Below, piece after piece: positions 30,240-38,657 of a stretch of DNA of 64,000 bases. The translations under genes and the position numbers were made by a program. The notes under the pieces are model-generated. The model was not told the DNA's origin, did no database searches, and saw only the letters and a list, made by a program, of their open reading frames with translations. Location of the stretch: positions 1 through 64,000 of the forward strand of contig CAIKVZ010000264.1 in NCBI GenBank assembly GCA_903830985.1. Reading direction: 5' to 3'. Source of the DNA: an uncultured beta proteobacterium (GTDB taxonomy: Bacteria; Pseudomonadota; Gammaproteobacteria; Burkholderiales; Burkholderiaceae_C). Each line of letters begins with the position of its first letter. Within the stretch, counting starts at the first letter, position 1.

Positions 30240-31355
30240 CTAAGCGAAGGCCATCCACTCCACGCGATTTCGGCCCTGCTGCTTGGCCTGGTACAGCGCC
30301 CGGTCGGCGCACGCCACCAGCAGGTTTGCCGTCAGCTGGTGGTCGCTTTGGATGAGTTCGGGATGCAGCACGCTCAGGCCAATGGAAATGGTCACCTGGA
30401 TGGCCTTGCCGCATTGCGTGGGAAAGGTTCTGGCTTCCATGCGCTTGCGGATCCGTTCAGCGATTTCGGCCGCGCCGGCCTGGTCCGTGCGCGGCAACAC
30501 GACGATGAATTCCTCTCCGCCATAACGGGCCACGGTGTCGCCCGCGCGCAGTTGGCTCTGGATGTCGGTGGCGACGATGCGCAGCACATCGTCACCGGTC
30601 GGGTGACCATAGTTGTCGTTGACCTGCTTGAACCGATCCACGTCCAGGAACATGCAGGTCAATGCCTGCTGATGGCGCTTGGCCTGACTGACTTCGGACT
30701 TGCAGCGCTGCTCGAAATAGCGCCGGTTCTGCACCCCGGTCAAACCGTCCGTCAGGCCGATGCGCCGCAGGCGGTCCAAATTGAGCGCACTTTCCATGCA
30801 GACGGCGACGATGCCGCAGAAGCGCTCGAGGAACTCAGTGCCACTGGCCGCTCCGTAGCGCTCGGGATTGGCGCTGCCAAAGTGCAGGCTGCCGATGAGT
30901 TCACCGTGTCGCACCAGCGGCAACAGCGCCACCGACGCGATGCCGATGACCGGGTTGTGAAACAGCGCTGCGTGCCGCTGATGCTGGTAGCGCCCAAGCC
31001 AGGGCGTCAGGCCGTGGCCGTAATGCAGGTGCAGGCTGCCGGCCGCTGCGATCAGGGTGGGGTGCAGGCGGGATTTGGTCGGCAGATCCAGGTTCTCGAC
31101 CAGCAATTTGGCCAGTACATGTTCGCGATCGACCAAAGTCAGGGTCGCCTGTTCGACGCCAAAAGCCGTCTTGTATTCGGACAGCAGCAGTCCCACGAGC
31201 GCGCTGAGCGAGTCTGCGGCTATCAGCTGACGCTCTATCCGGTCCATGCGCTGCATCCGGTCCTGATTGCGGCGCGCCTCACGCAGCATGCTGTCCAACT
31301 GGGACTTGAGACGGGTATTTTCCTGGTCGAGTTTGAGCAACATGGGCGCCGTCAT
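30240..31355 (-). CDS. GGDEF diguanylate cyclase with DUF484/GAF-like sensor domain
   Basis: 371-residue cytoplasmic c-di-GMP synthase. N-terminus is a short coiled coil (LDQENTRLKSQLDSMLREARRN) plus a DUF484/GAF-like domain (about 45-195); the GGDEF domain follows with the active-site GGEEF at 279-283 and an RxxD inhibitory site (RAGD) five residues before it, so catalysis and product inhibition should both work. No membrane segments. It may supply the ligand for the c-di-GMP riboswitch about 10 kb away (inference). Confidence 0.93.
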   Translation of the reverse strand: MTAPMLLKLDQENTRLKSQLDSMLREARRNQDRMQRMDRIERQLIAADSLSALVGLLLSEYKTAFGVEQATLTLVDREHVLAKLLVENLDLPTKSRLHPTLIAAAGSLHLHYGHGLTPWLGRYQHQRHAALFHNPVIGIASVALLPLVRHGELIGSLHFGSANPERYGAASGTEFLERFCGIVAVCMESALNLDRLRRIGLTDGLTGVQNRRYFEQRCKSEVSQAKRHQQALTCMFLDVDRFKQVNDNYGHPTGDDVLRIVATDIQSQLRAGDTVARYGGEEFIVVLPRTDQAGAAEIAERIRKRMEARTFPTQCGKAIQVTISIGLSVLHPELIQSDHQLTANLLVACADRALYQAKQQGRNRVEWMAFA

Positions 31356-31449
31356 TATGTCGCGTCAGTGTGACGGGGACAGCAGTTTTTCGCCACGTTC
31401 CCGGCGCCACCGTCCGAGGCGATCGCAACCGGGGGTGCACGCAAGCGAT

Positions 31450-31767
31450 TCAGTGCGCAGCATTAAGCCCTGAGCCTGGTGGGGCTGTCGTGGGCGATAC
31501 CTCGACGCTCAGCTGGCTGGCAAAGGTCTTGAGTTCGCTCTCCATCGTTTGCCATGCGGGACTGTCGGCGAAGCTGACCCACTCTGGCCGGGAGCGCCAG
31601 AGCGCGCAGCTGCGAATTTTGGAGGTGCCGAAAACGCATCGGTTGCCGCGGAATTCCAGCATGCCCGGTTGCTGCTGCAAAAGATCGCTGGACTTGCGGA
31701 TCCAGGCGCCGAAAGCGTCCATGTCGTACTTGGGGTTGAGCTCGTAGCGCAGGTCAACTTTCACCAT
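31450..31767 (-). CDS. Small ABM/dimeric alpha-beta barrel-like protein
   Basis: 105-residue protein not assigned to a named family with certainty. MVKVDLRYELNPKYDMDAFGAWIRKSSDLLQQQPGMLEFRGNRC has the layout of antibiotic-biosynthesis-monooxygenase/dimeric alpha-beta-barrel proteins, and WQTMESELKTFASQL looks like its last helix. Start at 31767 is preferred over 31800 because of the typical first strand. It lies upstream of the cyclase on the same strand (94 nt gap). Function unknown. Confidence 0.6.
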   Translation of the reverse strand: MVKVDLRYELNPKYDMDAFGAWIRKSSDLLQQQPGMLEFRGNRCVFGTSKIRSCALWRSRPEWVSFADSPAWQTMESELKTFASQLSVEVSPTTAPPGSGLNAAH

Positions 31768-32060
31768 TTTTTTGTCCTTTGTGGAGTCCAGTCGGTGCAC
31801 CTCATCCCCTGGCTTGTCGGCGTTGCAGTGCGTCGGGGCTGTCCATCAACTATCCTGCGGGGTGCTTGTTCGGGTCGTGGCCGATGATGCATTGTATTCT
31901 CATAAAAATAACATTAACTGGCGGCAAACCTCGACCGTCACGACCGTGCGAATATCATGGTGGAGCCGACGCACGGCGTTTGCCGCAAAGTGGCCAGCCG
32001 CAGTTCGGGAGCGCGTCAAGCGGCTGTGGCAGAGTCGGCCCCTCGGCCAGAAAGAAATTG

Positions 32061-33746
32061 ATGTCACACCTGCAACGCCTGTTTCCCTTCCTGGGTTGGC
32101 CGCGTCCCGACCTGGATCTGCTTCGCGGCGAACTGCTGGCCGGCCTGACCGTCGGCCTCATGGTGATTCCCCAAGGCGTGGCCTATGCCGCGCTGGCCGG
32201 CATGCCGCTGGTGACGGGCATCTACGCCTCCATGTTCCCGGCCTTGATCGCGGTGCTGTTCAGCGCCTCAACGCGCCTGTCGGTCGGCCCCACGGCCCTG
32301 ACCTGCCTGCTGGTGGGCGCCTCGCTCAGCGGGCTGGCCCCGCCCGGCAGCGCGCAGTGGGTCGACCTGGTGGTCTGGCTGGCCTTGCTGACCGGCGTGT
32401 TGCAGGTGCTGCTGGGCTTCATGCGCTTTGGCTGGCTGCTCAACCTGGTCAGCGCACCGGTGCTCATGGCCTTCACCCAGGCCGCCGCCGTGCTGATCGT
32501 CGCCTCGCAACTGCCTCCCATGCTGGGCTTGCCAGAAGACTGGAGCAGCCACCTCGCGCAGCCTTCGATGCACTGGTCGGCAACGGCCTTTGGACTGGCG
32601 AGCCTGTCGCTGTTGCTGCTGGCGCGACGTTGGCGCCCCGGCTTTCCGGTGGTGCTGGTGCTGGTGCTGGCCACCGCGGGCGTCAGCGCCTGGAGCGGCT
32701 TCGAGGCTGACGGCGGAGCCGTCGTCGGTCGCTTGCCAGAGGGTTTGCCAGCACTCTATCTGCCGGCGTTTCCCGGCTGGTCAGCGCTGCGCCAGTTGCT
32801 GCTGCCCACGCTGGTGATCACCCTGGTGAGCTTTCTGGAAACGGCGTCCAGCGCCAAGGTCGACAGCGAGCGCCAGGGTCAGCGCTGGGACCAGGACCAG
32901 GACCTGATCGGTCAGGGCATTGGCAAGATTGCCGCCGGCCTGAGCGGTGCCTTCCCCACCAGTTCGTCGTTCTCGCGCTCGGCGCTCAACCTCTACGCCG
33001 GTGCGCGCACCGGCTGGGCCACCGTGGCCGCCGTGGTGGTGGTGCTGTTGGCGCTGTTGTTTTTCACGCCGGTGCTGCGCCACGTGCCCCGCGCCGCGCT
33101 GGCGGCGATCGTGGTGGCCGCCGTGCTGGGGCTGCTGCGGCCTGGTGAGTTCCTGAACCTGTGGCGCATCTCGCGCGTCGAGGCCGTGATCGCGGGACTG
33201 ACCTTTGCTGTGACGCTGCTGGCGGCACCCCAGCTGTACTGGGGCGTGCTCACCGGCGTGCTGCTGTCGCTGTCGCACTTCCTGTACCAGCGGTTGCACC
33301 CGCGCATCATCGAAATCGGCGTGCACGCCGACCACAGCTTGCGCGACCGCCAACTGTGGCAGCTGCCGCCGCTGGCGCCGCACCTGTACGGGCTGCGCAT
33401 GGACGCGGCGCTGGACTTCGCCGCCGCCAGCGCTTTCGAGCGCGCCATTCAGGAACACCTGGCAGCGCATCCGCACACGCGTCACGTCTGCCTGTTTGCG
33501 CAAGCCATCAACCGCATCGACGCCACCGGTGTCGAGGTGTTTCGCAAGGTCGGCGAAATGCTGCGTCTGCACGGCATCGTGCTGCACATCAGCGGCATGA
33601 AGCTGCCGGTGGAAACCACGCTGCGCCGCGCCGGCGAACTGAATCACGGTGCACTGCTGCGGATGTACCGCACCGACGCCGAATGTCTGGCAGCGCTGGC
33701 GCGCCTGGAGGCCCTGCCGGCAGACATTGCCGGGGCTGCGATCTGA
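32061..33746 (+). CDS. SulP family anion transporter with STAS domain
   Basis: 561-residue SLC26/SulP transporter. Membrane part (about 20-425) opens with LLAGLTVGLMVIPQGVAYAALAGMPLVTGIYASMFPAL and includes SVGPTALTCLLVG and PTSSSFSRSALNLYAGARTGWA. The C-terminal STAS domain (about 440-555) contains CLFAQAINRIDATGVEVFRKVGEMLRLHGIVLHISGMK. Substrate could be sulfate, bicarbonate or another anion. Start at 32061 fits the family; the open frame to 31779 is probably not translated. The 293 nt upstream, shared with the divergent 31450-31767 gene, hold no recognisable gene. Confidence 0.93.
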   Translation: MSHLQRLFPFLGWPRPDLDLLRGELLAGLTVGLMVIPQGVAYAALAGMPLVTGIYASMFPALIAVLFSASTRLSVGPTALTCLLVGASLSGLAPPGSAQWVDLVVWLALLTGVLQVLLGFMRFGWLLNLVSAPVLMAFTQAAAVLIVASQLPPMLGLPEDWSSHLAQPSMHWSATAFGLASLSLLLLARRWRPGFPVVLVLVLATAGVSAWSGFEADGGAVVGRLPEGLPALYLPAFPGWSALRQLLLPTLVITLVSFLETASSAKVDSERQGQRWDQDQDLIGQGIGKIAAGLSGAFPTSSSFSRSALNLYAGARTGWATVAAVVVVLLALLFFTPVLRHVPRAALAAIVVAAVLGLLRPGEFLNLWRISRVEAVIAGLTFAVTLLAAPQLYWGVLTGVLLSLSHFLYQRLHPRIIEIGVHADHSLRDRQLWQLPPLAPHLYGLRMDAALDFAAASAFERAIQEHLAAHPHTRHVCLFAQAINRIDATGVEVFRKVGEMLRLHGIVLHISGMKLPVETTLRRAGELNHGALLRMYRTDAECLAALARLEALPADIAGAAI

Positions 33747-33750
33747 GCCT

Positions 33751-33780
33751 GCCTCGCTGATCGCCCGCCGCGGGCGAGGC
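33751..33780 (+). terminator. Possible terminator hairpin after the SulP gene
   Basis: GCCTCGC (33751-33757) pairs with GCGAGGC (33774-33780), with further GC pairing possible in the loop. It begins 4 nt after the stop. No T-tract follows, so it may be a weak or factor-dependent terminator. Confidence 0.35.
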
Positions 33781-33932
33781 GGCCAAGGCCAAATTTGGCG
33801 GGACCGTCGGCTGTAGTTCGCGGCTGCCCGTATGGGATTACACATAGCCGGGGACTGCAAACGCCCCTGCCGTCGGAGCATCGCTGCCGTCGAAACTTCC
33901 TTCATTGCAAATGCAAATGAAGGAGCAGGATC

Positions 33933-34718
33933 ATGGACAAGCCAGCGGTATCCGAGGAACCGAACAAATCCCAGCGGCTCTGGCTCGTGCGGGGTGCTGC
34001 GGTGCTGGCGACACTGGCGCTGCTGGCCGTGTCGGCGCCGCTGGTTTGGGCGGCGGTTTCCGCGGGCGCCGGGCTCAGCGCGCTGGCGGTGATGGCGGTG
34101 GCCGGCGTGATGGCTTTCCACGCGTTGCCGCTGGCGCTGCAGAAGCTGGAAAACCACCTGCTCAAACTGCGCAAGGCAGAGGCCCGGAAAAACCCGATCG
34201 AACAGCTGCAAGGCGAGATGCAGCGGCGCGCCCAGCGGCTCAAGTCGTTTCGTCAGGCGCTGGTCACGGTCGGCGGGCAGATTGAATCGATAGAGCAAAT
34301 GATGGCTGAGCGCCATCAGCAGGATCCGGGCCACGTGCTGGAGCGGCAGGAGCGCGCCCTGCAGCGGCTGCGACAGTTCCATGGCGTCAATTTGAATCGG
34401 TTGGTGCAGGCGCAGGCCGCACTGGACGAATTCGGGCTCACGGTACAGCGCAAGGACAGCGAATGGCGCATGGCCCTGGCGATCGACGACGCCACCGCAG
34501 CGCTGGATCCCAACGCGACCGAAAACTTCATGCAGAACCTGCTGACCGACACCGCGCTGCGCACCGTGCAGGACCGCTTCAACCGGGTGTTCGCTGAGCT
34601 CGATATTCAAATGAACAGCGTCGAAGGCCCCACCCGCAAGCTGCTGGACCAGAACCATCTGGGTCACATGGACGACTTGCACCTGCCCCGTTACGCGACC
34701 ACCGGGAGCCACGCATGA
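33933..34718 (+). CDS. Two-TM coiled-coil membrane protein (cassette gene A, copy 1)
   Basis: 261 residues; no known family recognised. Two membrane helices near the N-terminus (about 17-40 and 44-66) are followed by a long, highly charged alpha-helical region from KLENHLLKLRKAEARKNPIEQLQ to the end, with coiled-coil character. The same architecture, at well over 50% identity in the core (LENxLLKLRKAEAR, RRAxRLKSFRxALVxVGGQIESI, TDTALRxVQDRFNxVFAELDIQM), is found in the gene at 50483-51259. GGAG stands before the ATG. The stop overlaps the next start as ATGA. Inference: an inner-membrane scaffold or signalling partner of the periplasmic protein encoded two genes on. Confidence 0.88.
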   Translation: MDKPAVSEEPNKSQRLWLVRGAAVLATLALLAVSAPLVWAAVSAGAGLSALAVMAVAGVMAFHALPLALQKLENHLLKLRKAEARKNPIEQLQGEMQRRAQRLKSFRQALVTVGGQIESIEQMMAERHQQDPGHVLERQERALQRLRQFHGVNLNRLVQAQAALDEFGLTVQRKDSEWRMALAIDDATAALDPNATENFMQNLLTDTALRTVQDRFNRVFAELDIQMNSVEGPTRKLLDQNHLGHMDDLHLPRYATTGSHA

Positions 34719-34855
34719 AGTTCTGGAAATACCTGCGCTGGACCGGTGTGGCCTTGTTCATCTGCATGGCGCTGCTTGCCTGGCTGGGGCGCGACCCAGG
34801 CAGTTCCGCCGGCAGTGACGCCGCTGAACCGCCACCCGTTCCCAAGATTTTCTGA
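34715..34855 (+). CDS. 46-residue membrane microprotein (cassette gene B, copy 1)
   Basis: A short gene beginning inside the stop of gene A (ATGA). It encodes MKFWKYLRWTGVALFICM followed by ALLAWLGRD and a Pro/Ala-rich tail ending PPPVPKIF. One membrane helix (about 9-27) with a basic N-terminus predicts N-in topology. It matches the 30-residue gene at 50394-50486 along the helix (FW..LRW.G.ALFI..ALL), and both have the same overlap with gene A, which supports real translation. No homologous family recognised. Confidence 0.78.
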   Translation: MKFWKYLRWTGVALFICMALLAWLGRDPGSSAGSDAAEPPPVPKIF

Positions 34856-34895
34856 ATCCCTGTCATCACCCACCATTCAACCAAGAGAAACAATC

Positions 34896-35873
34896 ATGAA
34901 AAAATCGAAACTCAGCAACGCATTGGCTGCCTTCGCCTGCATGGGCAGTCTGTGCCTCAGTGCCGGTGCCCAGGATGCCTCGACCAGCAACGCACTGCGC
35001 ATCGGCAGCGGACCCCAGGGCAAGGTCTATGAACTGCTGGTCAGGGACATGCAGGCCGTCTGTGGCGCCGAGGTGCCTATCGTGAATGTGTCCAGCATCG
35101 GCGGCATTCCGAACCTGATGATGCTGTCGGCCAGTCAGGCCGACCTGGGCATCGTGCAGTTGGACACCCTGCGCGAAATGGGCCGTGACGGCGACGAGAA
35201 CATCCAGACGCTGCAGGCGGTCATGCCCTTGCACATCAACCTGCTGCACGTACTGGCACTCAGGGATGGCTCCAAGGTGGGCGAGGCCAGAGTGGGCGAA
35301 ACCAAGGTTCCTTTCTCCGGCGATCTGCGCGTCATCAAGAAGTTCTCCGAGCTCAAAGGCGCCAAGGTGGCGGTCGTGGGATCGACCATGCTGCTCGGGC
35401 AAAAACTCAACACGCAGTGGAAGCTCGGCATGGATCTGCGCGTCGCGGAGTCCGATGACGATGCCCTCAAGATGCTGAAAGACAACAAGGTCCAGGCGAT
35501 CTTCACCGACGGTGGCTGGCCGCTGCCGTCGATCGCCAGGCACAAGACCGACAGTGGCCTGGTGCTGGTGGAATATGACGAGCCCGTGCAGGCGCCATTC
35601 TCCATCGTCAAACGCAACTACCAGAACCTGTCGGCCTTCAACGTGCCGTTTCTGGGCTCGCCCAATGTGCTGGTGACCCGGCCTTTCAAGCCCAACGGCG
35701 ACATGGGTAAACGCGTTGCCGCACTGCAAAGCTGTTTGTTGAAGCATCTTGAGGAACTGCAGGAAGGACGATTCCATGCGGCCTGGAAGGAGATAAAGAA
35801 CCCGCAGGACACACTCGGTGTGCCCAGATTTACCCGGATTGAGAGCCCGAAGAAGAATGCCAACGCCAAGTAA
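34896..35873 (+). CDS. TAXI-family periplasmic binding protein (cassette gene C, copy 1)
   Basis: 325-residue exported protein of the TAXI/NMT1-like solute-binding group, usually the receptor of TRAP transporters. Signal peptide to about residue 26 (AFACMGSLCLSAGAQ). Binding-fold landmarks: ALRIGSGPQGKVYELLVRDMQ, IGGIPNLMMLSASQADLGIVQLDTL, GAKVAVVGSTMLLGQKL, VQAIFTDGGWPLPSIA, and SPNVLVTRPFKPNG. About 45% identical by eye to 49334-50290. No TRAP permease gene is nearby, so it may sense rather than feed transport. The start at 34896 follows CAAGAGAAACAATC; 40 nt after gene B. Confidence 0.87.
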   Translation: MKKSKLSNALAAFACMGSLCLSAGAQDASTSNALRIGSGPQGKVYELLVRDMQAVCGAEVPIVNVSSIGGIPNLMMLSASQADLGIVQLDTLREMGRDGDENIQTLQAVMPLHINLLHVLALRDGSKVGEARVGETKVPFSGDLRVIKKFSELKGAKVAVVGSTMLLGQKLNTQWKLGMDLRVAESDDDALKMLKDNKVQAIFTDGGWPLPSIARHKTDSGLVLVEYDEPVQAPFSIVKRNYQNLSAFNVPFLGSPNVLVTRPFKPNGDMGKRVAALQSCLLKHLEELQEGRFHAAWKEIKNPQDTLGVPRFTRIESPKKNANAK

Positions 35874-35916
35874 TCACACTGCATCCGTGCCATAACTGAT
35901 CCTCCAAGGAGACCCC

Positions 35917-37119
35917 ATGAACCACGACGGCCAAACCATGCCAGTCTCGTCACCCACGTCACCAGAACCGGGAGCCCACAGGCTGTCGCTGGCGTTCACC
36001 GGTTCGGGCAGCGAATACTTTCGCATCTGGATCGTGAACCTGTTGCTCACGGTGGTGACGCTCGGCCTCTACTTCCCCTGGGCGAAGGTGCGCAGGCTGC
36101 GCTACTTCTATGGGAACACCCTGGTCGACGGAGAACCCCTGGGGTTTCACGGCAACGCCTTCAAAATGTTCAAGGGCTTTGCCATCGTCGCGGCCTTCTT
36201 GATCTTGTACAGCGTCGCCGGAAAGTTCTCACAATGGGCCGGGTTTGCCGCATTCTTGGTGATGGCGGGCTTGTGGCCTGCGCTGCTGAAATCGTCCTTG
36301 CAGTTTCGCCTGGCGAACACCAGCTGGCGTGGTCTGCGCTTTGGCTTTGACGGCAGTACCCAGGACGCTTACCGGGCCTGCCTGCCCTTGTTTGTGCCGG
36401 GGTTGCTGATTCTGGCGCTGTTTTTGATTGCCCCTGAATTGCATACCCTCGGTCAAACCCCTCAACCCGATGCCAGCGGGGCGATTGCCTATGGCTTGGT
36501 CATGCTGTGTACTGCCGTCATGTTTCCCTGGATTCTGTGGAACTTCAAAAGTTACCAACACAGTCATTACCGTTTCAGTACCGAGGCCACGCGGTTCACC
36601 GTCAAGGCGCGCAGCTATTTCCTGCTGTCTTTGAAGACCGTTGGTGTGACGCTATTGATCTATGTGGCACTGATCCTCGCTTTCGTTGCCATCTTCGGTG
36701 CGGCTGCTGCTGCCAATGGCTCTGCCGGGATGCCCAAGGGGCCGGCTGGCTATGTCATTTTCGGGCTGGCCGGCTTGGCTTTCGCAGCCCTCGCATTCCC
36801 CGCCATCAAGCTCTACCCGGTCGTGCGGTTTCAGAATCTGGTTTGGAATGGAACCGCAAGCGAGAACATCAGGTTCAACAGCACGCTTCGCATTCGCGAC
36901 ATGACCGTCCTGACGCTGAAGAATTGGCTGTTCATGCTGCTGACCCTGGGCTTGTATTGGCCCTTTGCCGCGGTCGCCATGACGCGCATGCGCCTGGTGG
37001 CGGTGCAACTGGAGTCCAGTATCAGTCCGGACGCGTTGCTGGCCGACCGCCAGGCCGCCGAAGGCGCGGCGATTGGTGATGCCGCAGGCGATTTCTTTGG
37101 TTTTGACATCGGCTTGTAG
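35917..37119 (+). CDS. DUF898 (YjgN) family membrane protein
   Basis: 400-residue inner-membrane protein with six or more helices. The two repeats around FRIWIVNLLLTVVTLGLYFPWAKVRRLRYFYGNT and LTLKNWLFMLLTLGLYWPFAAVAMTRMRL, plus GFDGSTQDAYRA, are the DUF898 signature. Function unknown. A clear AAGGAG precedes the ATG. It is 43 nt after cassette gene C and 6 nt before an M48 protease, a pairing common for DUF898, so genes A, B, C, DUF898 and M48 may form one operon. Confidence 0.92.
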   Translation: MNHDGQTMPVSSPTSPEPGAHRLSLAFTGSGSEYFRIWIVNLLLTVVTLGLYFPWAKVRRLRYFYGNTLVDGEPLGFHGNAFKMFKGFAIVAAFLILYSVAGKFSQWAGFAAFLVMAGLWPALLKSSLQFRLANTSWRGLRFGFDGSTQDAYRACLPLFVPGLLILALFLIAPELHTLGQTPQPDASGAIAYGLVMLCTAVMFPWILWNFKSYQHSHYRFSTEATRFTVKARSYFLLSLKTVGVTLLIYVALILAFVAIFGAAAAANGSAGMPKGPAGYVIFGLAGLAFAALAFPAIKLYPVVRFQNLVWNGTASENIRFNSTLRIRDMTVLTLKNWLFMLLTLGLYWPFAAVAMTRMRLVAVQLESSISPDALLADRQAAEGAAIGDAAGDFFGFDIGL

Positions 37120-37125
37120 GCTCAA

Positions 37126-38199
37126 ATGAACACCACGGTTGCGGCGCTGCCGGTCATTTACTTCGATGGAAAAAGTACCCGCGCGCAGCCTGTGGAATTG
37201 CGCATGGAAGGGGAGTTTTTGCATGTCCGCAGCGCAGAACTGGCATTCGATGTCCCGGTCGCGCAAGTGATTTGGCCCGAGCGTACGCGGCATGGCAGGC
37301 GCTGCGCCGAGCTGCCCTCCGGTGCCACGCTGCAATGCGCCGACGGTGCGGCCTGGGATCACTGGTGCAGGGCCAACGGTTTGCACGAGTCGGCCGTGGT
37401 CCGGTTCCAGCAAAGCTGGCGCTGGGTGACAGGATTTGTTCTGGCATTCTTCGTATTGATGGTGGGCTTGTACAACTGGGGCCTGCCCGCCCTCGCGCGC
37501 GGCATTGTGGCCATCACGCCGCAGTCTTTCGATGAGAAGATGGGGCAGACCACCCTGTCGGCCATTGACGATGCCTTGATGGGACCCAGTGGCTTGGCAC
37601 TGGCGCAGCAGGAAGGTATTCGCAACGCCTTCACCCGCGCGCTGCGAGCTCAGGCACCGGGGCAGGTGCCAACCTGGAATCTGAAATTTCGCAAGAGCAG
37701 ATTGGGCCCCAATGCCCTGGCCCTGCCAGGCGGAACCTTGCTGATGACGGATGAGATGGTGCAACTGGTGGACGGTGACACCGATGTCCTGACCGCCGTG
37801 TTGGCGCACGAGCTGGGGCATGTCAAACACCGCCATGCACTGGCCATGCTGGTGCAGGTATCGGCCCTGGGTGCTGTCACCAGCCTGGTTTTGGGTGACT
37901 TCAGTAGCTTGCTTGCCGCCTTGCCCGCACTGCTGGGCCAGGCGCATTACTCCCGCGAGGCGGAGCGCGAGGCCGACAGCAACGCCGTGCAGGTCCTGAC
38001 ACAAGCCGGCATGGATCCACGGGTGATGGTCACGATGTTCGACAGGTTGGCCGCCCTGCGTGAGCTTGAGTCCAAGGAGACTTCCGGGGGAAACGCCGAG
38101 AAGCCGGCCGCCGCAATAGGTAACTGGTTGGGTCTGGCATTCGCGTCACACCCCGCGGATGCCGAGCGTATCGCCTTGTTTCGCAGGAATTCGCATTGA
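37126..38199 (+). CDS. M48 family metalloprotease
   Basis: 357-residue membrane-anchored zinc protease. An N-terminal domain of about 100 residues precedes one membrane helix (about 103-122); the protease domain holds HELGHVKHRHAL with the zinc site H228-E229-L-G-H232 and the third ligand Glu in REAEREADSNAVQ (about 280). Family members degrade misfolded or envelope proteins. It directly follows the DUF898 gene. All catalytic residues are present. Confidence 0.93.
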   Translation: MNTTVAALPVIYFDGKSTRAQPVELRMEGEFLHVRSAELAFDVPVAQVIWPERTRHGRRCAELPSGATLQCADGAAWDHWCRANGLHESAVVRFQQSWRWVTGFVLAFFVLMVGLYNWGLPALARGIVAITPQSFDEKMGQTTLSAIDDALMGPSGLALAQQEGIRNAFTRALRAQAPGQVPTWNLKFRKSRLGPNALALPGGTLLMTDEMVQLVDGDTDVLTAVLAHELGHVKHRHALAMLVQVSALGAVTSLVLGDFSSLLAALPALLGQAHYSREAEREADSNAVQVLTQAGMDPRVMVTMFDRLAALRELESKETSGGNAEKPAAAIGNWLGLAFASHPADAERIALFRRNSH

Positions 38200-38215
38200 A
38201 GGTAGTACCTCAACC

Positions 38216-38624
38216 CAGAAATATCGAAACATGAAAGCGCGCCTTCGCACCCATGCCGTTGTTGCCAATGCTCGCCATAGCCCCCGCTATGTCTGCGCTT
38301 GGCGCCGAGCAGCCTGTCGGACCTTCGACGTGGGCGCGACGGGGGTGCATTCGGATGCAGCGCAAGGCGCGTCGGCGAAGCTTGGGCGGGACCCAAGCGA
38401 GGCGGCGCAACGCCGCGATGCGCCGAATTCACCCCCGGCCCAAAGGGTTGGAGGCAAACAGGGCGTCTGCGTCGTTGCACCGCTTGGCCATGGGCCCGCC
38501 ATGGCCTTCCCGCTGCGCCTAGCATCCATCCCCGTATGCCTCCAACGCGTCCCGCGTGCAAAGTCCGACAGGCTGCTGGGCCTGAGCGCGAATCCATCAC
38601 TTTCATTTTGTTCCGATACCTCTG
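38216..38624. repeat. Nested inverted-repeat element (MITE-like), non-coding
   Basis: The 458 nt between the M48 and LuxR-type regulator stops hold no convincing gene. Instead there are nested inverted repeats: imperfect ends 38216-38237 and 38600-38624; 38307-38325 with 38561-38579; GGGTGCATTCG (38343-38353) with CGAATTCACCC (38424-38434); CTTGGG-N5-CCCAAG (38381-38397); and GTTGGAGGCA (38447-38456) with TGCCTCCAAC (38537-38546). The structure suggests a non-autonomous mobile or repeated element of about 410 bp. Confidence 0.7.
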
Positions 38625-38657
38625 TGTCGAGGCACTGGCGGGGGCTGCAAAACCCCT

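Noticed and set aside
26953-30414. An uninterrupted frame of over 1100 codons opposite the SNF2 gene.
   Set aside because: It mirrors the codon pattern of a GC-rich gene, has no recognisable domain and a His/Gln/Arg-rich composition; the plus strand has full SNF2 motifs.
31779-32060. N-terminal extension of the SulP frame.
   Set aside because: Composition and lack of SulP similarity; the ATG at 32061 gives the family N-terminus.
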